13,118 nt of DNA from Prevotellaceae bacterium (lineage in GTDB: Bacteria > Bacteroidota > Bacteroidia > Bacteroidales > Bacteroidaceae), in NCBI GenBank assembly GCA_021204545.1, contig JAJPZF010000017.1, positions 1 through 13,118 of the forward strand, given 5' to 3'. Both the position numbers and the translations under genes were made by a program. The notes beneath the pieces are model-generated. The model saw only the letters and a list, made by a program, of their open reading frames with translations. It was not told the DNA's origin and did no database searches. Of the stretch, positions 1 to 6,565 are shown one piece after another (within the stretch, counting starts at the first letter, position 1; each line of letters starts with the position of its first letter).

Positions 1-64
1 TTTTTTTTCATCAATACTTTTTCGTTTTGACCGCTAGTCGTTTGGGTAGGAACGGGGGTGGGTA

Positions 65-97
65 ACCTAAATTTTTTTTTTTTTTTTTTTTTTAGGT
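65..97. repeat. 22-base poly-T tract framed by a 7-bp inverted repeat
   Basis: An uninterrupted run of 22 T (72-93) lies in an otherwise mixed sequence. ACCTAAA at 65-71 and TTTAGGT at 91-97 are perfect reverse complements, so the run sits inside a small dyad. A second GGTAACC palindrome overlaps the left arm (61-67). The tract ends about 43 bases upstream of the TATATTTG promoter element. No GC-rich stem precedes it, so it does not look like a normal intrinsic terminator. Runs of this length are prone to slippage; whether the length varies between cells is not visible here. The rest of 1-135 shows no gene. Confidence 0.7.
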
Positions 98-135
98 CTC
101 TCGTTAAATTTAACCGCCTAAGTATTGGCGATTGT

Positions 136-143
136 TATATTTG
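136..143 (+). promoter_or_regulatory. Candidate Bacteroidota -7 promoter element (TATATTTG)
   Basis: TATATTTG matches the Bacteroidota sigma-ABfr -7 consensus TAnnTTTG exactly. A good -33 TTTG/TTG is not present at the usual distance; only a TTTA-like stretch near 109-112 is. If used, transcription would begin near base 150 and leave a leader of about 105 nt before the ATG at 257. That leader can fold a small stem, either 178-182 with 194-198 or 188-192 with 198-202, but it matches no riboswitch I know. Confidence 0.45.
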
Positions 144-256
144 CTCTTAACTTCGCGCCGTGAAAGCAAAAAGAACACCTTCGGGGAGCAGCGGAAGGCT
201 GCCTAACTGACCAGGACTTTATTACCTAACCAACCTATATTAAACAACTAAACAGT

Positions 257-1339
257 ATGAAAACAACAAAAATCATTGCGCTCATGGCAGTGGCACTGCC
301 TATGGCGTTCATCTCGTGTTCTGACGACGACGACGACAACAACGATGCAGGCTCCTACAACGGTGACGACAAGGGGGAGTACAACGATGCCGTGAATGCG
401 ATTACAGTGGAAGAAAGCGACGGCTCGACCGCTGTCTATCAACTGACAAGCATCATGGCAGGTTCTTACAGCCCTTACAGCCGTTATGCTTACGATTACG
501 ACGAAGAAGGTCGCTGCACGTACATTTACGCTTGGGGCGACGAGTACAACATTGAGCAGCCGGGCTTCAAGATTAGCACCGACTACGAGGATGAGGACTT
601 AACCGTGACTTTCAACAATGATGGCTACATAACGAACATCGTATGGAGTTTGTCCTATGATGGATCTGAAGGGGGCGGAGAAGTCGGAACGGAGACCATG
701 ACTTCAGCTTATTACTACTCTGGGAATAACCTGACAGAAATATCGGAAACCTACACCGACAAAGGGAAATACGAAGGCGAGTCATACAATGACACCGAGA
801 AAGCTGATATTAAGTTCACGTGGAGCAATGGCAATTTGACTGCGATGACATGCAGCTACGAAGGGGAAGACACAGAAGGAGCTTACGCTTACCAAGAGTG
901 GGGAACAGGAACGTACACGTTTGAGTACAGCAACGAGAGCAATGGCTGCAAGCAGTTCCTCCTCGCTATAGGCGATCTACTTGGAGACTGGGATTCTGAT
1001 ATATCTACAACAGCCTTCTGCTTGGCTGGCTTTATGGGCAAGGGTCCTGCCAACCTGCCAACCTCCTGCAAATATGCGTTTGAAGACCATGACACTGATG
1101 AAGGTGACGATACAGATGAAGGCGATTACACATACTCATATACTTCGTACAGTGACGGTCGCATCAACACAGAGACCATCAATTACGCCACTTACACCTA
1201 CACTTACGGCTCGTTCGGCGAAAGCACCCGTGCTGCTATAGCCACTCCGTTTGTTGAGAAGAAGACACCCGCTGGGAGGGGAGCACACAGCTTGCACAAC
1301 CAGCTTCGCGCCCGCCGCGCCGCTGCCGCCGAGAAGTAA
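257..1339 (+). CDS. Surface-type lipoprotein with YD-like repeats, paralogue of the 6566-7603 protein
   Basis: This 360-residue exported lipoprotein has a short basic start, a hydrophobic stretch and a lipobox F-I-S-C, with lipidated Cys21. It is followed at once by Ser22 and five Asp (23-27), which matches the SDDDD-type lipoprotein export signal described for Bacteroidota surface lipoproteins, so it is probably on the cell surface. The body is rich in Tyr, Thr and acidic residues with YD-repeat-like strands (for example YDYDEEGR near 79-86), suggesting a beta-rich fold of the DUF4595 sort; that family name is a guess. An acidic duplication DTDEGD-DTDEGD sits at 279-290. Residues 254-270 (FCLAG...LPTS) and the basic tail LHNQLRARR (346-354) recur in the lipoprotein at 6566-7603. 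It heads a likely operon, 33 bases before the OmpA-like gene. Ligand and function are unknown. Confidence 0.85.
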   Translation: MKTTKIIALMAVALPMAFISCSDDDDDNNDAGSYNGDDKGEYNDAVNAITVEESDGSTAVYQLTSIMAGSYSPYSRYAYDYDEEGRCTYIYAWGDEYNIEQPGFKISTDYEDEDLTVTFNNDGYITNIVWSLSYDGSEGGGEVGTETMTSAYYYSGNNLTEISETYTDKGKYEGESYNDTEKADIKFTWSNGNLTAMTCSYEGEDTEGAYAYQEWGTGTYTFEYSNESNGCKQFLLAIGDLLGDWDSDISTTAFCLAGFMGKGPANLPTSCKYAFEDHDTDEGDDTDEGDYTYSYTSYSDGRINTETINYATYTYTYGSFGESTRAAIATPFVEKKTPAGRGAHSLHNQLRARRAAAAEK

Positions 1340-1372
1340 AGGAGACACTCATACAACATTACTTCATTTAAT

Positions 1373-2698
1373 ATGAGGATCATAAAAGCTCCTGCGCTAA
1401 TGAGGCGTTTCAGGCTTGTCGCATACATCCTGTTGTTGTCAGGATTCGGTTTGGGGAACGCATACGCACAGGAAACAGAAGTACAGGAAAAGAGCAAGAA
1501 CAACACCTGGTACGTCGGCATAGGCGGAGGCATCAGGATGAACCACATGTCCTTTTCCGACATCGACGATAACTATTTCCCGACCAACAAGTGGACAAGA
1601 AGCGGGTTGTTCTCAATCTTTGTGCAGGGCGAGTTCGGACGGGAGAACAATTATGCTGTCCGCCCTCAGATCTCGTTCCTAAACCGAGGAGGGAAACTGA
1701 CCGACATTAACAACACGTCCTACGGCACGGAGGTCGACAACATCTTCTATAAACTGAACGCGCACTATTTTGACATTCGTGTGCCTCTCATTTATAACAT
1801 CGGCAAGCGCTCGTGGATAGCCAGACCCTATGTCTTCGTCGCTCCTGTGCTGGGCTTCACCACTGGAGGAAAGATCAGGCTGGAGGAAGACGATCTCGAC
1901 GCAAGCTATGCGGGATATGAAGTGGACATATCACACGCCAATATGTCGTCAGTGTATTTTGCCGGACAAGTTGGTGTCGGCGTGAAGTTCGCCATACCCA
2001 TGGCAGCAGACCGTTGCTATTTGGGAGTAGAGGCAAGTTATGAATATGGCTTCACTGACACTTACGGCGGCAAGGAGAAGGACAGCAAAGCAAATGACGT
2101 GGCTCAACTCTTCTCGCGCAGCTACAAGATAGAGGGCACACGCAAGCTCTCGGGCATAGAGATACAAGCTGTCTTGTCTGTTCCCTTCAGCGTATTCAAG
2201 CCTAAGAAGAAGCCAACTCCTGTAGTGGAGACTCCAGTGGTTATAGAGCCGACACCTGAACCCGTAGTGGAAGAGGAAGTGGTAGAGGAGAAGCCCTGCT
2301 ACACACTGGAGGAGATTATCGACCTTATCAACAACAATGAGGATATCGAGGGAAAGACGATATGCGCGATAGACGCAATCAACTTCGACTTCGGCAAGAG
2401 TACCATAAAGGAAGATTCCTATGAATACCTCGACAAGGTGGCGGCAACTATCATCAAATCAAACATGAGCATAGAGGTGAAAGGCCATACCGATAATGTC
2501 GGCTCAGAGGAGTTCAACCTGAACCTGTCTAAGGAGAGAGCGGCGGCTGTTGTGGCGTACCTGATAGAAAAGGGCGTGAGCCGCGACCGCTTGAAATACA
2601 GCTATTACGGAGAGTCGAAGCCCCTGACAACTAATGACACGGAAAAGGGGCGGGCAATGAACCGTAGAGTTGAATTTACCATTTTGAACAACTTCTAA
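1373..2698 (+). CDS. OmpA-family outer-membrane protein with C-terminal peptidoglycan-binding domain
   Basis: This is a 441-residue outer-membrane protein. A signal peptide is visible up to about Ala32 (AYA|QE). Residues 45-275 look like an eight-strand-type barrel of the porin family seen in Bacteroidota. A Pro/Glu-rich linker (about 277-307) leads to an OmpA_C domain: INFDFGKSTI (336-345), GHTDN (371-375), LSKERA (385-390) and GRAMNRRVEF (426-435). In the family, the Asp of TDN and the Arg of LSxxRA bind diaminopimelate of peptidoglycan; both are present (Asp374, Arg389). The expected role is to tether the outer membrane to the cell wall, possibly with adhesin or scaffold functions. The start at 1373 gives a longer basic N-region; an in-frame ATG at 1400 also gives a good signal peptide and cannot be excluded. 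It lies 33 bases after the first lipoprotein and 15 before the vWA lipoprotein, so co-transcription is likely. Confidence 0.93.
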   Translation: MRIIKAPALMRRFRLVAYILLLSGFGLGNAYAQETEVQEKSKNNTWYVGIGGGIRMNHMSFSDIDDNYFPTNKWTRSGLFSIFVQGEFGRENNYAVRPQISFLNRGGKLTDINNTSYGTEVDNIFYKLNAHYFDIRVPLIYNIGKRSWIARPYVFVAPVLGFTTGGKIRLEEDDLDASYAGYEVDISHANMSSVYFAGQVGVGVKFAIPMAADRCYLGVEASYEYGFTDTYGGKEKDSKANDVAQLFSRSYKIEGTRKLSGIEIQAVLSVPFSVFKPKKKPTPVVETPVVIEPTPEPVVEEEVVEEKPCYTLEEIIDLINNNEDIEGKTICAIDAINFDFGKSTIKEDSYEYLDKVAATIIKSNMSIEVKGHTDNVGSEEFNLNLSKERAAAVVAYLIEKGVSRDRLKYSYYGESKPLTTNDTEKGRAMNRRVEFTILNNF

Positions 2699-2713
2699 CA
2701 AATCCATAAAAGT

Positions 2714-3874
2714 ATGAGAAGACTTAATTATTCTATGATCGTGTTATCCGTTCTGGCAGCAGGGATGTTCACGTCATGTATGAGTGACGACGATGACACG
2801 ATAGTGCTGGAAAGCGGTAACACCTCCGGAATACCAAGCGACGCTCTGGCAGGTGAGAACCCAGACGTAGGCACTACCAACGCGTCCATACCTAACGTGC
2901 AATACACTGTGGAGGATGACGAGGATGGTAATGTCATTGTACGCCTTGACCTGACTGGCATACAAGATGCCGAGACTTACGAATGGCTGGACCTTATCGG
3001 CACAGCACAGTCGGGGCAGAACGTTTGGGTGTCTATCGATGACACCCCAAAGGGAATACTTGTCTATAACTCAGGCGACGAAGAAGATGAAAATGTCTCA
3101 CGTGCGGCAGACCTTGTCTTCCTCGTAGACAATTCCGGAAGTATGTCGCAGGAGGCTGACGCCGTCGCAAGCGGCATTGAGTCGTGGGCAGACTTGCTTG
3201 AGGAGTCTGGGCTTGACATTAAGTTTGGCTTCGTAGGGTATTCCGAGAATGGCAAGATAAACGGAGCAGCTAATCTCACCACAGCAGAGGAACTAAGCAC
3301 TTACCTTAACCACGCCACTGGTCAATCGCACACGATGGGCTTCTTCGGCTCAGATGCAACAGCCTTGCAGACGGCAGCCTCGCCATACAGCGTGACCGGC
3401 GAGTGCGGCGGTATGGCTCTGCGCTATGCCGATGCTAACATAAAGTTCCGCAGCGGTTCCAACAGAATCTACGTGAACTTCACAGACGAGCCCAACCAGC
3501 CTGCGGGGAATGAGGAGTATTCTGTCGAGTACTTTGCCGACCAGAGCAATTGGGCGACAAACCAAGGCACGGTGCATACCGTGTACAGCGCCGACACGAC
3601 ATTCACGGAGAGGCTGCTTTACAGCGAGAAGCCCTGGCGCATCTCCGAATACACTGGAGGCACGATACTTGTTGCCCCGTCCAGTTTCGCTGGTGTCACG
3701 TTAGAGAGCCTCCCAGTCTCGGGTGCAATGCAACACTCATACATCATTCTGTTCACGAACGTGGATGCGTATATGGACGGGCAGACACACGAGATAAAGA
3801 TTACCGTGCTTTCCACGGACGGCAAGACACGTGCTGAGAAAGTCTTTTATATCAACTTCGGCACTAATGACTAA
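2714..3874 (+). CDS. Surface lipoprotein with von Willebrand factor A domain
   Basis: This 386-residue lipoprotein has lipobox F-T-S-C with lipidated Cys22. Met23, Ser24 and four Asp (25-28) follow, again an SDDDD-type surface-export signal one residue later than in the first gene. Residues 61-118 form a small beta-rich segment. A vWA domain starts near 132: DLVFLVDNSGSMS carries the MIDAS motif DxSxS (Asp139, Ser141, Ser143), and Asp258 in the strand IYVNFTDEP is a plausible third metal ligand. Such domains bind a divalent metal and usually a protein partner, so this is likely an adhesion or assembly protein at the cell surface. The last 70 residues look like a further beta-sandwich. It follows the OmpA-like gene by 15 bases; no promoter is evident between them. 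The partner is unknown, and there is no T9SS-type C-terminal signal that I can recognise. Confidence 0.88.
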   Translation: MRRLNYSMIVLSVLAAGMFTSCMSDDDDTIVLESGNTSGIPSDALAGENPDVGTTNASIPNVQYTVEDDEDGNVIVRLDLTGIQDAETYEWLDLIGTAQSGQNVWVSIDDTPKGILVYNSGDEEDENVSRAADLVFLVDNSGSMSQEADAVASGIESWADLLEESGLDIKFGFVGYSENGKINGAANLTTAEELSTYLNHATGQSHTMGFFGSDATALQTAASPYSVTGECGGMALRYADANIKFRSGSNRIYVNFTDEPNQPAGNEEYSVEYFADQSNWATNQGTVHTVYSADTTFTERLLYSEKPWRISEYTGGTILVAPSSFAGVTLESLPVSGAMQHSYIILFTNVDAYMDGQTHEIKITVLSTDGKTRAEKVFYINFGTND

Positions 3875-3971
3875 CAGTCACGAGGGGCGAACACTCTCTG
3901 GCGGGTCACTCTCCTTATAGTGTCCTGTTGGCGTGTGTCCTCTCTGACGTTAACCAAGCTATACAACCCGC

Positions 3972-4985
3972 ATGAAGCGCACACTCACAACCTTCGCACT
4001 CCTGTCTCTCTTAATGGGAGCGGGGGCGAAGGTTAAGTTCGACTACTCCTTGGTGTTCGTGCCTGAGGAGGGCGGCGTAAGGTTCGAGAGGATAACGGAG
4101 GACGCTGACGTGGTGGCAGACTACAAAGGCGGTCTCGTGGGCAAGGCTGTGGGTGTCTTCGGCGGGGGAAGGACGAGCGTGATAGACTGGTGGGTGATAC
4201 CGCAGATAGCCCTCTCGCCCGACGGGACGAAGATAGCCTACATCAACGAGAAGAACAAGACGACGAACGTGATGGTGAAGAACGCCACCAAGGGCGGGGC
4301 AAGCACCCAGCGCACGTTCCGCACCAACGTCGAGGGAGTGTCGTGGAGCCCCGACGGCTCTACCCTTTGCTTCACCGAGGTGAGGGGCGGACACCACGGG
4401 GTGTATCTCGTGCCTGCCGACCAAGGTACGGTGGTGACGCAAGTGTCTAACGGCTCGGAGAACGACTTCGGCGGGGTGATGAGCAAGGACGGCAACACCA
4501 TCTACTTCCACCGAGGAGAGGGAATGGCAAGCTACAGCCTCTGGAGCTTCGACCGCAAGACGAACCTCTTCTCCAACTACTCACGCGGGATGACCGTCTG
4601 CCTTATCCCCGGCAGCAAGAACACCATCTACTGCGCCCGCTTCACCGACAGGAAGGAGAGCGAGATATGGCGCGTCAACTTCGAGACAGGCGTTGAGGAG
4701 GTCATACTCTCCCAGCAAGGGAAGAGCTTCACCACCCCGCAGCTCTCGCCCGACGGGCAGTGGCTGCTGGTGACGGGAAGCAGCGTGTCGGAGAAGGAGG
4801 GAATACAGAACACCGACGTGTTCGCAGTGAGGACTGACGGAAGCAGCCTCACGCAGCTTACCTATCACCCCGGCAACGACCTCTCCCCCATCTGGTCGCG
4901 CGACGGCAAGAGCATCTACTTCCTCTCGCAGCGAGGCTCGGCAGACCGCATCTACAACGTGTGGAAGATGGACTTCAATCTATGA
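3972..4985 (+). CDS. Exported beta-propeller protein with PD40/TolB-like repeats
   Basis: This 337-residue protein has a signal peptide (about 1-19, ending GAGA) and no lipobox. At least five PD40/TolB-like repeats are visible by their S-x-D-G core: LSPDGTKIAY (81-90), SWSPDGSTLCF (124-134), MSKDGNTIYF (170-179), LSPDGQWLLV (258-267) and WSRDGKSIYF (308-317). This spacing fits a six-bladed propeller of the TolB/DPP-IV N-terminal type, but no peptidase domain follows, so it is a propeller alone and probably a periplasmic binding or scaffold protein. A 97-base gap separates it from the vWA gene; I found no clear promoter or terminator in that gap. It is followed after 36 bases by a small outer-membrane barrel. 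Its codons look more G/C-ending than those of the three genes to its left. Confidence 0.85.
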   Translation: MKRTLTTFALLSLLMGAGAKVKFDYSLVFVPEEGGVRFERITEDADVVADYKGGLVGKAVGVFGGGRTSVIDWWVIPQIALSPDGTKIAYINEKNKTTNVMVKNATKGGASTQRTFRTNVEGVSWSPDGSTLCFTEVRGGHHGVYLVPADQGTVVTQVSNGSENDFGGVMSKDGNTIYFHRGEGMASYSLWSFDRKTNLFSNYSRGMTVCLIPGSKNTIYCARFTDRKESEIWRVNFETGVEEVILSQQGKSFTTPQLSPDGQWLLVTGSSVSEKEGIQNTDVFAVRTDGSSLTQLTYHPGNDLSPIWSRDGKSIYFLSQRGSADRIYNVWKMDFNL

Positions 4986-5021
4986 ACACACCTTTTTATT
5001 AACTCTTAAATACAACAAGCA

Positions 5022-5681
5022 ATGAGAAAGTATTTTGTTTTGGCTGCCTTCGCCATGTGCGCAGTGGCAGCGTCCGCCCAGAGGGCGAACAGCAGCGCGT
5101 CCCTCAAGCAGGAGCAAGACGTGGACATGAAAGTACACTTCGGCGTTCGTGTCGGTCTTAACGTGCCCAACATGACAGAGAAGGGTGGCGGTGAATCTGA
5201 GAACATGGGTTCTACGATAGGCTGGCATATCGGCGCAATAGCCGACATTCCCCTGGTGAAGAACTACTTCTACATCACCCCGGGTCTCTACTTCACGCAG
5301 AAGGGTTACAAATACTCTGAGTATGGGGATAAAGATAAAGCAAATCCTATGTACCTGGAGATACCTATCCTCTTCTCTGGTAGGTACACCTTCGGCATAG
5401 CGCAGCTGCAGGTTAACTTCGGTCCGTACTTCGCAGTGGGAGTAGCTGGTAAGGAGAAGGAAACGTATGATGGGGACACAGACAAGGACGATTTCTTTGG
5501 CAAGGATAGCGGCATCAAGCGGTTCGACGCTGGTCTGTCCGTAGGTGCGGGCGTAACCCTTGCTCAGCACTACTACGTAGGCATCCAGTACGAGGCTGGA
5601 CTGGCTAACCTGTATGACGGCGGTGGCGACGACAAGCTGAGGAACAAGAACTTCATGGTCACAGTAGGCTATAACTTCTGA
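5022..5681 (+). CDS. Small outer-membrane beta-barrel (porin family, PF13568-like)
   Basis: This 219-residue outer-membrane protein has a signal peptide with likely cleavage at ASA|QR (after Ala19). The mature part reads as alternating amphipathic strands: FGVRVGLNVPN (40-50), IGWHIGAIADI (66-76), FYITPGLYFTQKG (83-95), YLEIPILFSG (111-120), VNFGPYFAVGVAG (131-143), DAGLSVGAGVTL (169-180) and YYVGIQYEAGL (184-194). The protein ends in FMVTVGYNF, with the terminal aromatic residue expected by the BAM machinery. This matches the OMP_b-brl/PorT-like families common in Bacteroidota, whose substrates are mostly unknown. Its 36-base spacing from the propeller gene suggests the two are co-transcribed and might act as a periplasmic plus outer-membrane pair. 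A stem-loop at 5712-5739 lies just after the stop. Confidence 0.9.
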   Translation: MRKYFVLAAFAMCAVAASAQRANSSASLKQEQDVDMKVHFGVRVGLNVPNMTEKGGGESENMGSTIGWHIGAIADIPLVKNYFYITPGLYFTQKGYKYSEYGDKDKANPMYLEIPILFSGRYTFGIAQLQVNFGPYFAVGVAGKEKETYDGDTDKDDFFGKDSGIKRFDAGLSVGAGVTLAQHYYVGIQYEAGLANLYDGGGDDKLRNKNFMVTVGYNF

Positions 5682-5711
5682 TTAGATCTATAGTAAATGT
5701 TTGATTGTGTG

Positions 5712-5739
5712 GGGGCGTGCCTCGAGTAGGGTGCGCCCC
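5712..5739. terminator. Stem-loop between convergent genes, probable shared terminator
   Basis: GGGGCGTGCC (5712-5721) pairs with GGTGCGCCCC (5730-5739) over ten positions, two of them G-U wobbles, with an 8-nt loop. It lies 31 bases after the outer-membrane barrel gene and touches the stop codon of the convergent vsr gene. The downstream tract on the plus strand (TATTTCG) is only weakly T-rich, and the minus side is not T-rich, so termination may be inefficient. Confidence 0.55.
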
Positions 5740-6248
5740 TATTTCGTGTCCTTGCCGTAGGGGGCTTCAGGCTCTGCTGCCATCGGTGTGCTCTCAGGCT
5801 GGGGGGCGTAGCGGGGCGAGCGGTCTTGCAGGTAGATGTGCAGGAGCGTCTGCTCGAGCGAGGCAAGGGTCTCCTCCCTGCGAGGCTTAAGGAGCTGGCA
5901 CTCCCACACCGTTATGCAATGCCATCCCATCGAGCGGAGCTGCCTCTGCTCCTCCACGTCCCTGCTGGCGTTGCGCTCTATCTTCCTAAGCCAGAACCCG
6001 GTGTTAGACTTAGGCAGGCGGAAGGAGGGGCAACCCTCGTGCCCGTGCCAGAAGCAGCCGTTGACGAAGATGACCGTTCGGTACTTGCGCAGCACGAGGT
6101 CAGGATGCCCCGGCAGGCGCGGGCAGCAGAGGCGGTAGCGGAAGCCTCGGGAGAAGAGATAGCGCCTCACCAAGAGTTCGGGCCGGGTGTCCTTGCTGCG
6201 GATTGCCGCCATGCAGCGGTGGCGCTGCTCCCTTGTCATCTTGTCCAT
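5739..6248 (-). CDS. vsr: Very short patch repair (Vsr) mismatch endonuclease
   Basis: Vsr nicks DNA 5' of the T in T:G mismatches left by deamination of 5-methylcytosine, starting very short patch repair. Counting from the chosen start (169 aa), the family signature is clear: MTREQRHRCMAAIRSKDT near the N-terminus, PGHPDLV with catalytic Asp50, NGCFWHGHEGC (63-73), a FW-K-N-RD block near 85-97, and VWEC ending at Cys117. Cys65, His70, Cys73 and Cys117 fit the structural zinc site; Phe66 and Trp67 fit the residues that wedge into the mismatch. Where E. coli has His64, this protein has Asn63. The last 30 residues are a Pro/Glu-rich tail not needed for the fold. An ATG at 6269 would add seven residues; 6248 is preferred because homologues start near this point and a -7 box overlaps the upstream ATG region. 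No cytosine methyltransferase gene lies nearby. Confidence 0.92.
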   Translation of the reverse strand: MDKMTREQRHRCMAAIRSKDTRPELLVRRYLFSRGFRYRLCCPRLPGHPDLVLRKYRTVIFVNGCFWHGHEGCPSFRLPKSNTGFWLRKIERNASRDVEEQRQLRSMGWHCITVWECQLLKPRREETLASLEQTLLHIYLQDRSPRYAPQPESTPMAAEPEAPYGKDTK

Positions 6249-6256
6249 CGTCGGGG

Positions 6257-6289
6257 CAAAGGTAGGCATTTCGCACGAGATGTAGGCAA
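6257..6289 (-). promoter_or_regulatory. Candidate vsr promoter with nearly leaderless start
   Basis: On the minus strand TACCTTTG (6264 down to 6257) matches TAnnTTTG exactly and stands eight bases before the ATG at 6248. A TTG at 6289-6287 is 22 bases upstream, close to the usual -33 spacing. Transcription would start within a few bases of the ATG. The same TACCTTTG-N8-ATG arrangement precedes the membrane protein gene at 10379. Confidence 0.55.
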
Positions 6290-6319
6290 GGCGTCGCGGC
6301 GCATACGGCTAAGAGCCGT

Positions 6320-6434
6320 GGAGACCTCGGCGAAGCCTCTGCGGAGACCTCGGCGGAGTCTCCGGGGAGACCTCGGCGGAGTCTCTTGGGAGACCTCGGC
6401 GGAGTCTCCGGGGAGACCTCGGCGGAGTCTCCAC
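6320..6434. repeat. Five tandem 23-bp repeats, each hairpin-forming
   Basis: Five head-to-tail copies start at 6320, 6343, 6366, 6389 and 6412. Consensus is GGAGACCTCGGCGGAGTCTC plus CGG. Copies 2 and 4 are identical, copy 5 differs only in its last two bases, copy 3 ends TTG in place of CGG and copy 1 is the most diverged. Within a unit, GGAGA and CTC pair with TCTCC and GAG around a GGCG loop, with one bulged C. The array lies between the divergent vsr and lipoprotein genes, upstream of both candidate promoters, so it is probably not transcribed from either. Reading frames crossing it are not protein-like, and 23 is not a multiple of 3. It is not a CRISPR array, as there are no spacers. Confidence 0.9.
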
Positions 6435-6499
6435 GACAGGTAGCCGCAGGCGTATGGGCTTCCATACCGTTCCCGCCTGCGAAATCTTACCTGAGATGG

Positions 6500-6530
6500 T
6501 TGGGGACATTAAGGATTGTCAGTACCTATG
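6500..6530 (+). promoter_or_regulatory. Candidate promoter for the second lipoprotein
   Basis: TTG at 6500-6502 and TACCTATG at 6523-6530 are separated by 20 bases. The latter differs from the Bacteroidota TAnnTTTG element at one position, and the spacing is as expected. Transcription from here would give a leader of about 30 nt before the ATG at 6566 and would begin downstream of the 23-bp repeat array. Confidence 0.4.
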
Positions 6531-6565
6531 CCCACGGAAGCAAACCGACAAATCCTTCAAGCATC

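Noticed and set aside
3875..3971. Promoter or terminator between the vWA and propeller genes
   Set aside because: No TAnnTTTG element and only a weak CACT/AGTG stem with no T run were seen.
6320..6434. 23-bp repeat array as a CRISPR array
   Set aside because: Units are directly abutting with no unique spacers, and no cas gene is nearby.
6100..6465. Leftward 121-codon frame across the 23-bp repeats and the start of vsr
   Set aside because: Its N-terminal half is a Ser/Pro/Arg-rich translation of the repeat array and the rest is an out-of-frame reading of vsr.
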